A stretch of 64,000 nt of DNA from UQRS01 sp050946935 (GTDB lineage Bacteria; Bacillota; Clostridia; Oscillospirales; Acutalibacteraceae), in contig JBMNVR010000002.1 in assembly GCA_050946935.1 (NCBI GenBank), positions 62,001-126,000 on the forward strand. The letters are read 5' to 3'. Positions 26,801-35,248 of this stretch are shown here, piece by piece. How positions within the stretch are numbered: position 1 is the first letter of the stretch; the number at the start of each line of letters is the position of its first letter. The notes under the pieces were generated by a model. That model had not been told where the DNA came from and ran no database searches. It saw only the letters and a list, made by a program, of their open reading frames with translations. Made by a program: the position numbers and the translations under genes.

Positions 26801-28160
26801 AAACGTGTTCAAGGCCGGCACCATCGCCACGGTGGCGGATAAAACAGCCTATGGCTATGTGCGAAAATACGCCGAAGAACGCGGCATCATCATGAATAAG
26901 GCAGAGATCAACCGTCTGACGACGGCACTTGGCGACGCGGCGGTCAAGCGGACGACCGGTCAGCATCCCGGCGGTATGGTCGTTGTTCCGCGGACACACG
27001 AGGTATATGATTTCTGCCCCATCCAGCACCCGGCCGACGACGTCGACTCGGATACCGTGACCACCCACTTCGATTTCCACTCCATCCACGATACCATTTT
27101 GAAGCTGGACATTCTCGGCCATGATGTGCCGACCATTTATAAGTATCTGGAGGAGTATACCGGCATCCCGGTCATGCAGGTTTCCATGAGCGATCCGGAG
27201 GTGATGAGCCTCTTCAGTTCGCCAGCCGCGCTGGGCGTCGCGCCGGAGGACATCGACTCTCAGACCGGCACCTTCAGCCTGCCGGAGGTTGGGACCAAGT
27301 TCGTTCGGGAAATGCTGATCGACACCAAGCCGAAGAACTTCTCCGACCTGCTGCAGGTTTCGGGTCTTTCGCACGGCACCGACGTGTATCTCGGCAACGC
27401 GAAGGATCTGATTGACAAGGGCATCTGCACGATTTCAGAGGTGATCGGAACCCGCGACAACATCATGACCTATCTTCTTCACAAAGGTGTGCCGGACAAG
27501 ATGGCCTTTAAAATTATGGAGATTGTCCGAAAAGGCAACGCCACCCGGCTGCTGACCGACGAGCATAAGAAAACCATGCTCGAGCACGGGGTGCCCGAGT
27601 GGTATCTCGACTCCTGCATGAAGATCAAATATATGTTCCCGAAGGCGCACGCCGCCGCTTATATGATCTCGACCCTGCGGCTGGGCTGGTACAAGGTTCA
27701 CTACCCGGTCGAGTATTACGCTGCCTATTTCACCGTGCGGGGGGAGGATATCGACGGCAATATCCTGATCAAGGGCCGCGACGCTGTCCGCGCCAAAATG
27801 CGGGAGATCAGCATGAAGGGCAAGGAGGCCACCGCCAAGGAAAAGAGCACCCTTGCCAAGTTTGAAATTCTGAATGAAATGCTGGCCCGCGGCATTGAAG
27901 TGCTGCCGATCGACCTTGTCAAATCCCATGCGACCAAATATCTGGTCGAGGACGGCAAAATCCGGCTGCCTTTCACCTCACTGAGCGGGGTGGGGGAGAC
28001 CGCCGCGCTCGCTTTGCAGGAGGCGGCAGCCAGCGGCGACTTTATTTCCAAAGAGGAACTGCGGATGGCCTCCGGCGTATCCAAAACGGTCATCGACATG
28101 CTGAGCGAAGCCGGTGCCCTCAGCTTCTTGCCTGATACCAATCAGATGAGTTTATTTTAG
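23862..28160 (+). CDS. polC: DNA polymerase III, PolC-type alpha subunit
   Basis: Replicative DNA polymerase of low-GC-type Gram-positives, 1432 residues, full length. Order: N-terminal domain; OB-fold (about 210-305); PHP domain beginning with His319-Cys-His321 (LHCHTNMSAMDG), interrupted by the DnaQ-like 3'-5' proofreading exonuclease (Asp410 and Glu412 in FDVETTGF); a polymerase core with GSRGSVGSSFVATM and the active-site acidic stretch VPDIDLNFSGEYQ; and a zinc ribbon with CPNC (Cys902) and CPEC. The ATG at 23862 is preferred over 23850, which overlaps the ribosome site GAAAAGGA. Confidence 0.98.
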   Translation: MAKFTELFGAYISPSDAGGLAQGEIEGFHLDKADRSVRAEIVCPAVVEEETVERCKAALTAALELHTITLSVRVEPPRFTAGAAEDILRTLKTALPMINGYFDKAEYALEDGRLTITLKYGGLEVLENCGFPAAFSAEVRRRFGEEVSVAFTGQTADVDEPVPTEAPRPKPAQKKIGSERRSDRTSDGLPIYLDSARPVMGRPIKGKPISMASVTPEIGSLVVWGEIFEIEILPTRDGKRGRVKISFTDYTSSQTLKTLVNDSEGGPFRALSKGDCILVGGSYDYDSWDKDYVISPQSIAVVDCYKPIDEAEEKRVELHCHTNMSAMDGVTPAGKLIRRAYEWGHKAIAITDHGVVQAYPDAMNELRKIRKEGGEFKVIFGCEAYFINDLVPAVRGDREMPIDGDYVVFDVETTGFSPQNDRLTEIGAVRYSGGKAGERFDTFVNPHMPIPAKVIELTGITDAMVSSAPDEDEAVRQFLDFCGDAVLVAHNAGFDISFISAACKRCGFSFNPTYIDTVVMSRSLLPHLKNHKLDTVAAALELGDFNHHRACDDAAILAGIFDRLVERLREDAGCKLVGEINTALAGGDCTKLPRYHQIILVKDMVGLKNLYKLVSKAHLQYFCRPSGSRSPKKPCIPRSELEKYREGLLIGSACEQGELYRAVVGGRPWAELLQIADFYDFLEIQPLGNNEFMVRNGTVKSEREIIEFNRTILKIGDKLHKPVVATGDVHFLDERAEITRRILMAGQGFPDADQQAPLYLKTTTQMLEEFAYLGKDRAYEVVVANPNKIADLIDPAVQPVPDGNFPPSIEGSDDILSTTSYAKAKEIYGDPLPEIIEKRLEKELGSIIKHGFSVMYVTAQKLVADSEAHGYLVGSRGSVGSSFVATMAGISEVNPMAPHYVCPNCRHSEFFTNGEYGSGFDLPPKNCPECGAEMNRDGHDIPFETFLGFDGDKVPDIDLNFSGEYQSRAHKYTEELFGSENVFKAGTIATVADKTAYGYVRKYAEERGIIMNKAEINRLTTALGDAAVKRTTGQHPGGMVVVPRTHEVYDFCPIQHPADDVDSDTVTTHFDFHSIHDTILKLDILGHDVPTIYKYLEEYTGIPVMQVSMSDPEVMSLFSSPAALGVAPEDIDSQTGTFSLPEVGTKFVREMLIDTKPKNFSDLLQVSGLSHGTDVYLGNAKDLIDKGICTISEVIGTRDNIMTYLLHKGVPDKMAFKIMEIVRKGNATRLLTDEHKKTMLEHGVPEWYLDSCMKIKYMFPKAHAAAYMISTLRLGWYKVHYPVEYYAAYFTVRGEDIDGNILIKGRDAVRAKMREISMKGKEATAKEKSTLAKFEILNEMLARGIEVLPIDLVKSHATKYLVEDGKIRLPFTSLSGVGETAALALQEAAASGDFISKEELRMASGVSKTVIDMLSEAGALSFLPDTNQMSLF

Positions 28161-28189
28161 TTGACTTTTGTATAGTAGTATGGTATCAT
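28161..28189 (+). promoter_or_regulatory. Promoter of the histidine operon
   Basis: TTGACT (28161-28166) and TATCAT (28184-28189) are separated by 17 bases. The -35 box begins one base after the polC stop. The untranslated leader is short (about 25-30 bases), so no T-box or attenuator precedes hisZ. Confidence 0.75.
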
Positions 28190-28222
28190 AGTAGCACACT
28201 AAAGCAAAAGGGAGCAGAATTT

Positions 28223-29416
28223 ATGAACAAATATATGCTCAAAACTCCGGAAGGGACGCGGGATTTTCTGTTTGAAGAGTGCGACCGCCACAACCGGATC
28301 AAGGCGGCGCTCTCCGCCCTCTTCGCCGCGCGGGGGTATAATGAGGTCATCACCCCCGCTACCGAATATTTCGACCTTTTTTCGACCGAAAGCTCCGGAA
28401 TGTCGCAGGAAGAGATGTACAAGCTGACCTCCCGCAGCGGGCATTTGCTGGTCTTGCGGCCGGATATCACCATGCCGATCGCGCGACTGGTCTCCACCCG
28501 GCTGAAGGACGCGCCGCTGCCCGTTCGTCTGCATTATACGCAGAAGGTTTTTCGGGTCAATCCCGGATACAAGGGGCGCAGCGACGAGATCACGCAGTCG
28601 GGCGTCGAGCTGATCGGCGCGTCCGGCCTGACCGCCGATCTGGAAATTATTCATACCGCCGCTCGCGCCTTTGCCGCCCTGGGCATCACCGATTATAAGA
28701 TCGAGTTGGGTCACGCCGGCGTCTTCAAGGCGCTGTGCGCCGGGCTGGAGGTGGATCCTGCAGTGCGGGAGGAAATCCGTCTGGCGACCGAGTCCAAGAG
28801 CTACAGCACGCTGGAGGAGATTCTTGAGCGTTTGCCCGGTACCAAAGCGGCCAAAGCGGTCGGGATGCTGCCCCGTCTCTTCGGCGGGGTGGAGATTCTG
28901 GACGAAGCCGCCGTCCTGTTCGGAGATACGGCCGCGGCCGAGCTGTCGTATCTGCGGGAGCTGGTGAACGCCCTCTCGCCCGAGTACGGGGACAAAATCT
29001 CAGTTGATCTCGGACTTGTCCACCGCAACAATTACTATACCGGCGTGGTGTTCCGCGGCTATGCGGGCGGGGCGGGGGATACCGCTGTTTCCGGCGGGCG
29101 GTACGACCGCCTGTTCGGGGAGTTTGGGCTGGATCTTCCGGCTGTCGGCTTTGCCGCCAACAACCAGGTTTTGGCGGAGGTCATGGCCGCATTGGAGGAC
29201 GCTCCCGTCGCAAAGCCGGAGCGTCGGCTTGTTTATTCCGAGCCGGGGTTTGAGATGCAGGCCCTCCGATACATTGACGAAAACAGCAGTGCCGACCTTG
29301 TGCTTGAGCTGATGGATTTCTCCCGCTACGCACGCGCGGCGGAGGATGCCGAACGCCGCGGGGCTTCTGCCGTCGTGCTGGTCGGCAGGGAAACGACGCT
29401 CCGGAAAATGCCGTAA
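28223..29416 (+). CDS. hisZ: ATP phosphoribosyltransferase regulatory subunit
   Basis: HisRS-like protein without tRNA-charging function that joins short HisG to form the first enzyme of histidine synthesis and confers histidine feedback. 397 residues. It shows class II synthetase-like motifs: TPEGTRDFLFEE, LRPDITMPIARLVSTR and VFRVNPGYKGRSDEITQSGVELIG. It lacks the C-terminal anticodon-binding domain of full HisRS. It heads the his operon, and short HisG follows 53 bases later, which settles the call over hisS. Confidence 0.95.
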   Translation: MNKYMLKTPEGTRDFLFEECDRHNRIKAALSALFAARGYNEVITPATEYFDLFSTESSGMSQEEMYKLTSRSGHLLVLRPDITMPIARLVSTRLKDAPLPVRLHYTQKVFRVNPGYKGRSDEITQSGVELIGASGLTADLEIIHTAARAFAALGITDYKIELGHAGVFKALCAGLEVDPAVREEIRLATESKSYSTLEEILERLPGTKAAKAVGMLPRLFGGVEILDEAAVLFGDTAAAELSYLRELVNALSPEYGDKISVDLGLVHRNNYYTGVVFRGYAGGAGDTAVSGGRYDRLFGEFGLDLPAVGFAANNQVLAEVMAALEDAPVAKPERRLVYSEPGFEMQALRYIDENSSADLVLELMDFSRYARAAEDAERRGASAVVLVGRETTLRKMP

Positions 29417-29469
29417 AGGCGCTTCGCTTTTATTCATACAGCAAATGTAAAGTGAGGATAAGGATACAT

Positions 29470-30105
29470 ATGAGACCAATTCGCATTGCCTTGACCAAAG
29501 GCAGACTGGAAAAAAGCGCGGTGGACATCTTTGACCAAATGGGTCTGGATACGAGCGCGCTGAAAAATAAGGGCCGGCGGCTGATCCTCCCGGTCGGAGG
29601 ATATGAGGCCGTGCTGGCCAAGGCGGCCGATGTAATTACCTATATTGAGCACGGCGTCTGCGACATCGGCGTCGTCGGCAAGGACACGATTTTAGAGCAT
29701 GCCGGCAGCTATTACGAGCTACTCGACCTCGGGATTGGAAAGTGCCGCTTCGCCCTCGCTGCAAAAGAGGGGATCGATTTCTACGCCGGATATGGCACCA
29801 AAACAATTGCGACCAAATACCCAGCCGTGACCGCCCGCTTTTTTGAGGAAAAAGGGATGGACGTCCGCATCATCAAGATCGAGGGTTCGGTAGAGCTGGC
29901 GCCGCTGCTCGGCCTCTCCGACGCCATCGTCGATATTGTGGAGACCGGCTCGACCCTTCGGGAAAACGGTCTCGCCGTGATTGAGACGGTGACCCCCATT
30001 TCGGCCCGGGTAATCGTCAATATGGCCAGCTTAAAGCTGCGCAAAGCCGAGATTGAAACCCTTGTCGACAATATAAGGAAAGTGGTGGAGAAAAACCATG
30101 ATTAA
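29470..30105 (+). CDS. hisG: ATP phosphoribosyltransferase, short form
   Basis: Catalytic subunit of the first histidine-pathway step, joining ATP and PRPP. At 211 residues it lacks the C-terminal regulatory domain of the long form and so needs HisZ. Motifs: IALTKGRLEKSAVDIFDQMG, CDIGVVGKDT, KIEGSVELAPLLGLSDAIVDIVETG (PRPP-binding) and the GLAVIETVTPISARVIVN end. The ATG at 29470 follows AAGGA. It overlaps hisD by 8 bases. Confidence 0.97.
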   Translation: MRPIRIALTKGRLEKSAVDIFDQMGLDTSALKNKGRRLILPVGGYEAVLAKAADVITYIEHGVCDIGVVGKDTILEHAGSYYELLDLGIGKCRFALAAKEGIDFYAGYGTKTIATKYPAVTARFFEEKGMDVRIIKIEGSVELAPLLGLSDAIVDIVETGSTLRENGLAVIETVTPISARVIVNMASLKLRKAEIETLVDNIRKVVEKNHD

Positions 30106-31381
30106 AATTGTTGAGGCCGACGGCCGTACAGAGAAAGAAGCTCTGGCGCAGATTGAGGCGCGCGGCCGCGCCGTAAATGACGAGGTGACCGCCGCGGTGA
30201 CCGGGATTTTGCGCGATGTGCAGCAAAACGGCGACGCCGCTGTCGATGCCTATACCCTGAAATTTGACGGCGCCCTGCCGAAAAAAAGACTGCTTGACCG
30301 CGCGGATATGGAGGCGGCCATGCAGACCTGTACGCCCGATTTCCTCCGCGCGATGGAGAGGGCGGCAGAGAATATCTCTGACTTTCACAAGCGACAGGTG
30401 CAGCAGAGCTGGTTTACCACCAAAGCTGACGGCGTCATGCTCGGACAGCGCGTGCGCGGCCTGCGTCGGGTGGGAATTTACGTCCCCGGCGGTACAGCGG
30501 CCTATCCCTCCTCGGTGCTGATGAACGCGATCCCCGCCAAAATCGCCGGGGTGGAGGAGGTTATTATGGTTACCCCGCCTGCGAAAAGGGGGGAGGCTAA
30601 TCCGGATATTCTGGCCGCGGCCTACATTGCCGGGGTGGATAAAATTTTTCTTTGCGGCGGAGCACAGGCCGTCGCCGCGATCACCTATGGAACAGAGACG
30701 GTGCCCCGCGTGGATAAAATTGTCGGCCCGGGCAATATTTTTGTCGCGACGGCCAAACGTTTGGTTTTCGGCACGGTCGACATCGACATGGTCGCCGGCC
30801 CGAGCGAGATTCTGATCGTCGCCGATCGCAGCGCCGATCCGGTCTACCTTGCGGCCGACCTCTTGTCGCAGGCCGAGCACGACCGGCTGGCCTCCGCCAT
30901 GCTGGTGGTGACCGATCGGGCGCTGGCCGAGCGAACGGCCGCCGAACTTGACCGACAGCTCGACCGTCTTGACCGGCGGGAGATTGCGGCAGAATCTATC
31001 CAAAACTACGGTATAATCCTCGTCTGTGCGGACGCGGCCGAGGCCATGCGTCTCGCGAACGAGCTGGCACCCGAGCATCTGGAAATCTGTCTGGAAAATC
31101 CGATGCAGTATCTCGGCCTCGCCGATAACGCCGGTTCGGTTTTCCTGGGGAATTATTCGCCCGAGCCGCTTGGGGACTATTTTGCCGGGCCGAACCATGT
31201 TTTGCCCACCGGAGGGACGGCGCGCTTTTTCTCTCCGCTGTCGGTGGACAGCTTTGTCAAAAAGGTCAGCTTTATTCAGTACAGCGAAACGGCGCTGAAG
31301 GCATGCGGGGAGGAGATTATCACCCTCGCCGAGCATGAAGGTCTGACCGCCCACGCCAACTCGGTCCGGGTGCGGCTGTAG
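30098..31381 (+). CDS. hisD: Histidinol dehydrogenase
   Basis: Zinc- and NAD-dependent enzyme carrying out the last two oxidation steps to histidine. 427 residues, normal. Motifs: LRRVGIYVPGGTAAYPSSVLM, FLCGGAQAVAAITYGTE, KIVGPGNIFVATAKRLVFG, DMVAGPSEILI, DLLSQAEHD and the GPNHVLPTGGTARF end. It starts within the last codons of hisG (8-base overlap). A 126-base gap separates it from hisC. Confidence 0.98.
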   Translation: MIKIVEADGRTEKEALAQIEARGRAVNDEVTAAVTGILRDVQQNGDAAVDAYTLKFDGALPKKRLLDRADMEAAMQTCTPDFLRAMERAAENISDFHKRQVQQSWFTTKADGVMLGQRVRGLRRVGIYVPGGTAAYPSSVLMNAIPAKIAGVEEVIMVTPPAKRGEANPDILAAAYIAGVDKIFLCGGAQAVAAITYGTETVPRVDKIVGPGNIFVATAKRLVFGTVDIDMVAGPSEILIVADRSADPVYLAADLLSQAEHDRLASAMLVVTDRALAERTAAELDRQLDRLDRREIAAESIQNYGIILVCADAAEAMRLANELAPEHLEICLENPMQYLGLADNAGSVFLGNYSPEPLGDYFAGPNHVLPTGGTARFFSPLSVDSFVKKVSFIQYSETALKACGEEIITLAEHEGLTAHANSVRVRL

Positions 31382-31507
31382 CCTCTGCCCAGCCGTTTTC
31401 GGGAAGGGGGCTTTTTCCTCACGCCTGCGATTTTGTCTACAGGGCGGGGAAGGCCTCCTGATTTTGTAAAGTACCCTGTTTCCATTTTGAAAGGATGCGC
31501 TTCGTTT

Positions 31508-32590
31508 ATGTCCTATATCTTGAATGAAAAGCTGGCCGATTTGACCCCCTATGCGGTCGACACGGCCGGCTATCCCGTCCGGCTCGATGCGAACGAGTCG
31601 TTCTTATCTCTGCCCGACGACCTGCGGCGAGAGGTGGCGAAGGCCGTCTCGGCCCTCGCATTCAACCGCTATCCCGATCCGAAGGCTGAACGGCTTTGCC
31701 GGGCTTTCGCGGCCTATTACGGCATCGGGGCAGAGAATGTCGTGGCCGGCAACGGCTCGGATGAGCTTTTGTATATTCTAGCCACCTGCTTTACCATGGC
31801 GGGAGACACCATTGTAACGACCGTCCCTGATTTTTCCATGTATAGATTTTACGGACATCTTGCAGAGTGCCGCTCGGTCGTATATAATAAGATGAATCTG
31901 GAGTTGGAGCCGGACGCCCTGATCGACCTGTGCCAGCGGGAGAGGGCGAGGCTTCTGATCTTCTCCAATCCCTGCAACCCGACCGGTCGCGGGCTTTGCC
32001 GCGATGCCGTCCGTCGGGTGATCGAGGGGGTTGATGCGCTGGTCGTGCTGGATGAGGCTTATATGGATTTCTGGGATCAGTCCCTGCTGGACGAGGCGGG
32101 GCGGCACGATAATCTGATCGTGCTGAAAACCATGTCGAAGGCGGTCGGCGCGGCTGCACTGCGGCTCGGCTTTGCCGTGACCACTCCGACGCTGGCCGAC
32201 GCCCTTCGCGCGGCCAAATCGCCCTACAACGTCAACGCACTTTCGTCCGCGGCGGGGGAGGTTTTGTACACGCACCCCGGTTATCTGGACGATTGCCGGG
32301 CGAAAATTGTCGCTTCACGCGACGCGCTTTACCGCGCGCTTCTCCCGCTCTGTGCCCGCGCCGGGTGGAGAATGTCCGATTCTTTCGCCAATTTTCTATA
32401 TATTGAGATGCCCGAGGCCGAGTCGGTCTTTGCTTTTCTGCAAAGGGCAGGCGTCCTCGTTCGCTGCTTTGACGGAGCTTTGCGGATCACCGCCGGGAAC
32501 GAGGGGGAAAATACCGCCCTTCTCACGGCTGTCCGCGCGTATTTACAAGAAAAAAGGAGTGTGACCCCTGATGCGTCAGGCGCAGATTGA
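31508..32590 (+). CDS. hisC: Histidinol-phosphate aminotransferase
   Basis: PLP-dependent class I/II aminotransferase, 360 residues, converting imidazole-acetol phosphate to histidinol phosphate. Motifs: RLDANESFL near the start, GNGSDELL, SNPCNPTGR, the VVLDEAYMDF cofactor segment and the PLP lysine in KTMSKAVG. The ATG at 31508 lies 12 bases after GAAAGGA; the AUG inside that site (31495) is out of frame. The 3' end overlaps hisB by 20 bases. Confidence 0.96.
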   Translation: MSYILNEKLADLTPYAVDTAGYPVRLDANESFLSLPDDLRREVAKAVSALAFNRYPDPKAERLCRAFAAYYGIGAENVVAGNGSDELLYILATCFTMAGDTIVTTVPDFSMYRFYGHLAECRSVVYNKMNLELEPDALIDLCQRERARLLIFSNPCNPTGRGLCRDAVRRVIEGVDALVVLDEAYMDFWDQSLLDEAGRHDNLIVLKTMSKAVGAAALRLGFAVTTPTLADALRAAKSPYNVNALSSAAGEVLYTHPGYLDDCRAKIVASRDALYRALLPLCARAGWRMSDSFANFLYIEMPEAESVFAFLQRAGVLVRCFDGALRITAGNEGENTALLTAVRAYLQEKRSVTPDASGAD

Positions 32591-33149
32591 ACGAAAAACC
32601 AAGGAGACCGACATATCCCTTTTTCTATCGCTCGACGGGGGAGAGGTAGAGGTTTCCACCGGGATCGGATTTTTTGACCATATGCTGACCGCGCTCGCCG
32701 TTCACGCCGGGTTCGGACTGCGGGTGCGCTGCGACGGCGACCTTGCGGTTGACGGCCACCACACGGTAGAGGATGTGGGCATCTGCCTTGGCCAGGCGTT
32801 CGCCAAGGCTATGGAGGATAAAACCGGCATCACCCGATACGGTACGGCCTTTATCCCGATGGATGAGGCGCTCGGCTTCGCCGCCGTAGACATCAGCGGT
32901 CGGGCGTTTCTCGTCTACGACGCGTTTTTGCCCGAGGAACGGGTAGGGGAATTTGACACCTGCCTGACGCTGGAGTTTATGCGGAGCTTCGCCTATAACG
33001 CGCTGATTACACTGCATGTGCAGGCACAGTACGGCGAAAACGCCCATCATATTATCGAAGCCATGTTCAAAGCGGTTGCCCACGCGTTGAAGGCGGCCGT
33101 GCGTCCGACCGGCGACGGCGCGCTGCTCTCCACCAAGGGGGCGCTGTAA
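32571..33149 (+). CDS. hisB: Imidazoleglycerol-phosphate dehydratase
   Basis: Manganese enzyme of histidine synthesis, monofunctional, 192 residues. It has the two pseudo-repeat metal motifs: FFDHMLTAL with VDGHHTVEDVGICLG, then HHIIEAMFKAVAHALK. There is no fused histidinol-phosphatase domain, so the phosphatase must come from elsewhere. AAGGAG at 32554-32559 sits inside hisC. In many operons hisH would follow here, but hisA follows after 32 bases. Confidence 0.97.
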   Translation: MRQAQIERKTKETDISLFLSLDGGEVEVSTGIGFFDHMLTALAVHAGFGLRVRCDGDLAVDGHHTVEDVGICLGQAFAKAMEDKTGITRYGTAFIPMDEALGFAAVDISGRAFLVYDAFLPEERVGEFDTCLTLEFMRSFAYNALITLHVQAQYGENAHHIIEAMFKAVAHALKAAVRPTGDGALLSTKGAL

Positions 33150-33181
33150 ATGACGCGTTTTAGCGAAAGGATTTTTGACGT

Positions 33182-33922
33182 ATGCTGATTTTACCTGCGA
33201 TTGATATCAAGGGCGGACAGTGCGTCCGCTTGCTGAAAGGGGATTTCTCCACTGCAGAGCGTGTGGCGGAGGATCCGGTAGAGACGGCGCTCGGGTTTCG
33301 GGCGGCCGGTGCGGAATATCTGCATATGGTCGATCTGGACGGGGCGGCCGCCGGCCGGCCGGTCAACCGGGCAATCTTTGCCGCCGTGGCCGACCGCACC
33401 GGCCTGAAGATAGAGGTCGGCGGCGGTATCCGCAGTCTGCAAACGGCGGAGGATTATCTGTCGGCCGGCGTCTCCCGTATTATATTGGGGTCGGCCGCGC
33501 TGTCCTCTCCCGGCCTCGTGCGGGAGGCGGTGCAAAATTTCGGCGATGCGGTCGCGGTCGGTATCGACGCGCGGAACCGCATGGTCTCGGCCGAGGGGTG
33601 GATGGCCGACTCGAACGTCGACTTTATCACGCTGGCCAAAGAGATGGAGGCGGCCGGCGTTTGTACCCTCATCTTCACCGATATTTCAAAGGACGGCACT
33701 CTGAGCGGCCCGAACCTTGACCAGCTTGCGGAGATTTCGGCCGCCGTCTCCTGCGATATTGTCGCAAGCGGCGGGATTACCAACATTGGGGACATCCGCG
33801 CGCTGACTGACATGGGACTGTACGGCGCAATCTGCGGAAAATCGCTGTATAAGGGCACCCTCAATCTTGGCGAGGCGATCCGGACGGCCGGTGCTTCTTC
33901 CGCCGAAAAGCGGCAGGGATAG
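33182..33922 (+). CDS. hisA: ProFAR isomerase (phosphoribosylformimino-AICAR-P isomerase)
   Basis: TIM-barrel Amadori isomerase, 246 residues. It has the ILPAIDIKGGQCVRLLKGDF start with catalytic Asp, the two phosphate-binding halves (VGGGIRS and ASGGITN), a FTDISKDGTLSGPN second catalytic Asp region, and VGIDARN. HisA and HisF are paralogues. The CVRL-KGDF N-terminus and the DISKDGTL segment favour HisA over HisF. The next gene is hisI without an intervening hisF. Confidence 0.95.
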   Translation: MLILPAIDIKGGQCVRLLKGDFSTAERVAEDPVETALGFRAAGAEYLHMVDLDGAAAGRPVNRAIFAAVADRTGLKIEVGGGIRSLQTAEDYLSAGVSRIILGSAALSSPGLVREAVQNFGDAVAVGIDARNRMVSAEGWMADSNVDFITLAKEMEAAGVCTLIFTDISKDGTLSGPNLDQLAEISAAVSCDIVASGGITNIGDIRALTDMGLYGAICGKSLYKGTLNLGEAIRTAGASSAEKRQG

Positions 33923-33933
33923 GGAGGAAACAT

Positions 33934-34248
33934 ATGGACATCGAACGTTATTTTCAAAAGGGAGATCTCATCCCGGTCGTCGTGCAGGAGCAATCCACCG
34001 GTGAGGTGCTCATGCTTGCCTATATGAACCGGGAATCGCTGCAAAAAACGCTGGAGACCGGCTACACCTGGTTTTTCAGCCGATCGCGGCAGTGTTTGTG
34101 GAACAAGGGTGCGACCTCCGGCCATATGCAGCGGGTTGTTTCGCTGCACGGCGACTGTGACGACGACACCCTCCTTGCCGTGGTAGAACAGACCGGGCCG
34201 GCCTGTCATACCGGAAGCCATAGCTGTTTTTTCAATCGAATTGTATAG
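33934..34248 (+). CDS. hisI: Phosphoribosyl-AMP cyclohydrolase
   Basis: Zinc and magnesium enzyme opening the purine ring in histidine synthesis. 104 residues, the usual single-domain length. Motifs: LMLAYMNRESLQKTLETG, WFFSRSRQCLWNKGATSGH, the DCDDDTLL metal site and GPACHTGSHSCF with its cysteine ligand. It is separate from HisE, which follows 46 bases later, whereas some bacteria fuse the two. Confidence 0.97.
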   Translation: MDIERYFQKGDLIPVVVQEQSTGEVLMLAYMNRESLQKTLETGYTWFFSRSRQCLWNKGATSGHMQRVVSLHGDCDDDTLLAVVEQTGPACHTGSHSCFFNRIV

Positions 34249-34294
34249 ATGTGCCGCTGCGCTTGATTGAAGCTTAAACAAAGGAGATAATCAA

Positions 34295-34618
34295 ATGGAT
34301 GTTTTAAACACACTGTACACCACCGTGACCGAGCGGCGCGACCACCCGGCCGAAGGGTCATACACCTGCTATCTGTTTGAGCAGGGGCTTGACAAAATCC
34401 TCAAAAAATGCGGAGAGGAATGCAGCGAGGTCATTATAGCCGCTAAAAACGGCAGCCATGACGAACTGGTCTGCGAAGTGTCCGACCTGCTTTATCACCT
34501 GACCGTTCTTTTGGTGAACGAGGGAGTCGCGGTGGAGGATGTCACCGCCGAGCTGAACCGGCGCAGTGCCAAAAAAGGAAACTTAAAGACCTTTCATCAG
34601 GTGGATAAGAACTCATGA
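34295..34618 (+). CDS. hisE: Phosphoribosyl-ATP pyrophosphatase
   Basis: MazG-like all-helical pyrophosphatase, 107 residues. Motifs: SYTCYLFEQGLDKILKKCGEE, ECSEVIIAAKN and EVSDLLYHLTVLL with the metal-binding EExxE and ExxD pattern. AAGGAGA lies upstream of the ATG. Its last codon overlaps the acetyltransferase start (ATGA). It is the last recognisable histidine gene; hisH, hisF and a histidinol phosphatase are absent. Confidence 0.96.
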   Translation: MDVLNTLYTTVTERRDHPAEGSYTCYLFEQGLDKILKKCGEECSEVIIAAKNGSHDELVCEVSDLLYHLTVLLVNEGVAVEDVTAELNRRSAKKGNLKTFHQVDKNS

Positions 34619-35163
34619 CCGACCCGTCTCAGCTTTATAAAACGGTGCTCCGGACCGACCGGCTGCTCCTTCGCTATCCCGCTTTGCAGGATGCGGAGGA
34701 TGTTTTCGCGTTTTGCCGCGATCCGCGGATATCCGAATACTCCTCCTGGGATCCGCACGAGGATTTGTCGCACACCCGGCGCTATCTGCGTTATCTACGC
34801 AGAACCCGCAAAGACGGGGAGGAGCTAACCCTCTGCATTTGCCGAAAGAGCGACAACCGGGTGATCGGTACCGTCTCCTTCGTCCGGATAGATTTTGAAG
34901 GCCGGGTGGGAGAGATTGGCTACTGCATCGCGACCGACTGCTGGCGGCAGGGGTATGGGAGTGAGGCTGTCGGCGCTCTGCTCCGATTCGGACTGGACAC
35001 CCTGCGGCTCAACCGGATCGAGGCCCGGGTGGTTTGCGAAAACCGGGCGTCAGCCGCATTGCTCGAGCATCTCGGCTTTCAAAGGGAAGGCCGTCTGAAA
35101 AACGGCGTGACCTTTAAAGGCGCGCCGCACGATTTGTTTTTGTACGCCGTGTGGCGGGGCTAA
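34615..35163 (+). CDS. GNAT-family N-acetyltransferase (RimJ/RimL type)
   Basis: Acetyl-CoA-dependent acetyltransferase, 182 residues. Typical RimJ/RimL-like features: RTDRLLLRYPALQDAEDVF at the N-terminus, a VIGTVSFV beta strand, IGYCIATDCWRQGYGSEAV with the acetyl-CoA loop (RQGYGSEA), and RIEARVVCENRASAALLEHLGF near the end. It is translationally coupled to hisE by a 4-base overlap. The acceptor is unknown; a link to histidine synthesis is not implied by the family. Confidence 0.9.
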   Translation: MTDPSQLYKTVLRTDRLLLRYPALQDAEDVFAFCRDPRISEYSSWDPHEDLSHTRRYLRYLRRTRKDGEELTLCICRKSDNRVIGTVSFVRIDFEGRVGEIGYCIATDCWRQGYGSEAVGALLRFGLDTLRLNRIEARVVCENRASAALLEHLGFQREGRLKNGVTFKGAPHDLFLYAVWRG

Positions 35164-35248
35164 ACGCCTCTGCCGGCCGGCGATTTTCATACATGCATGG
35201 CCGGCGGCGACATGTCCCGGCCCGTTTTAAGGATTTGGTGATACCTGT

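Noticed and set aside
31382..31507. 126-base hisD-hisC gap considered for a promoter or a missing small gene
   Set aside because: No paired -35/-10 boxes with proper spacing and no open frame with a ribosome site were found.
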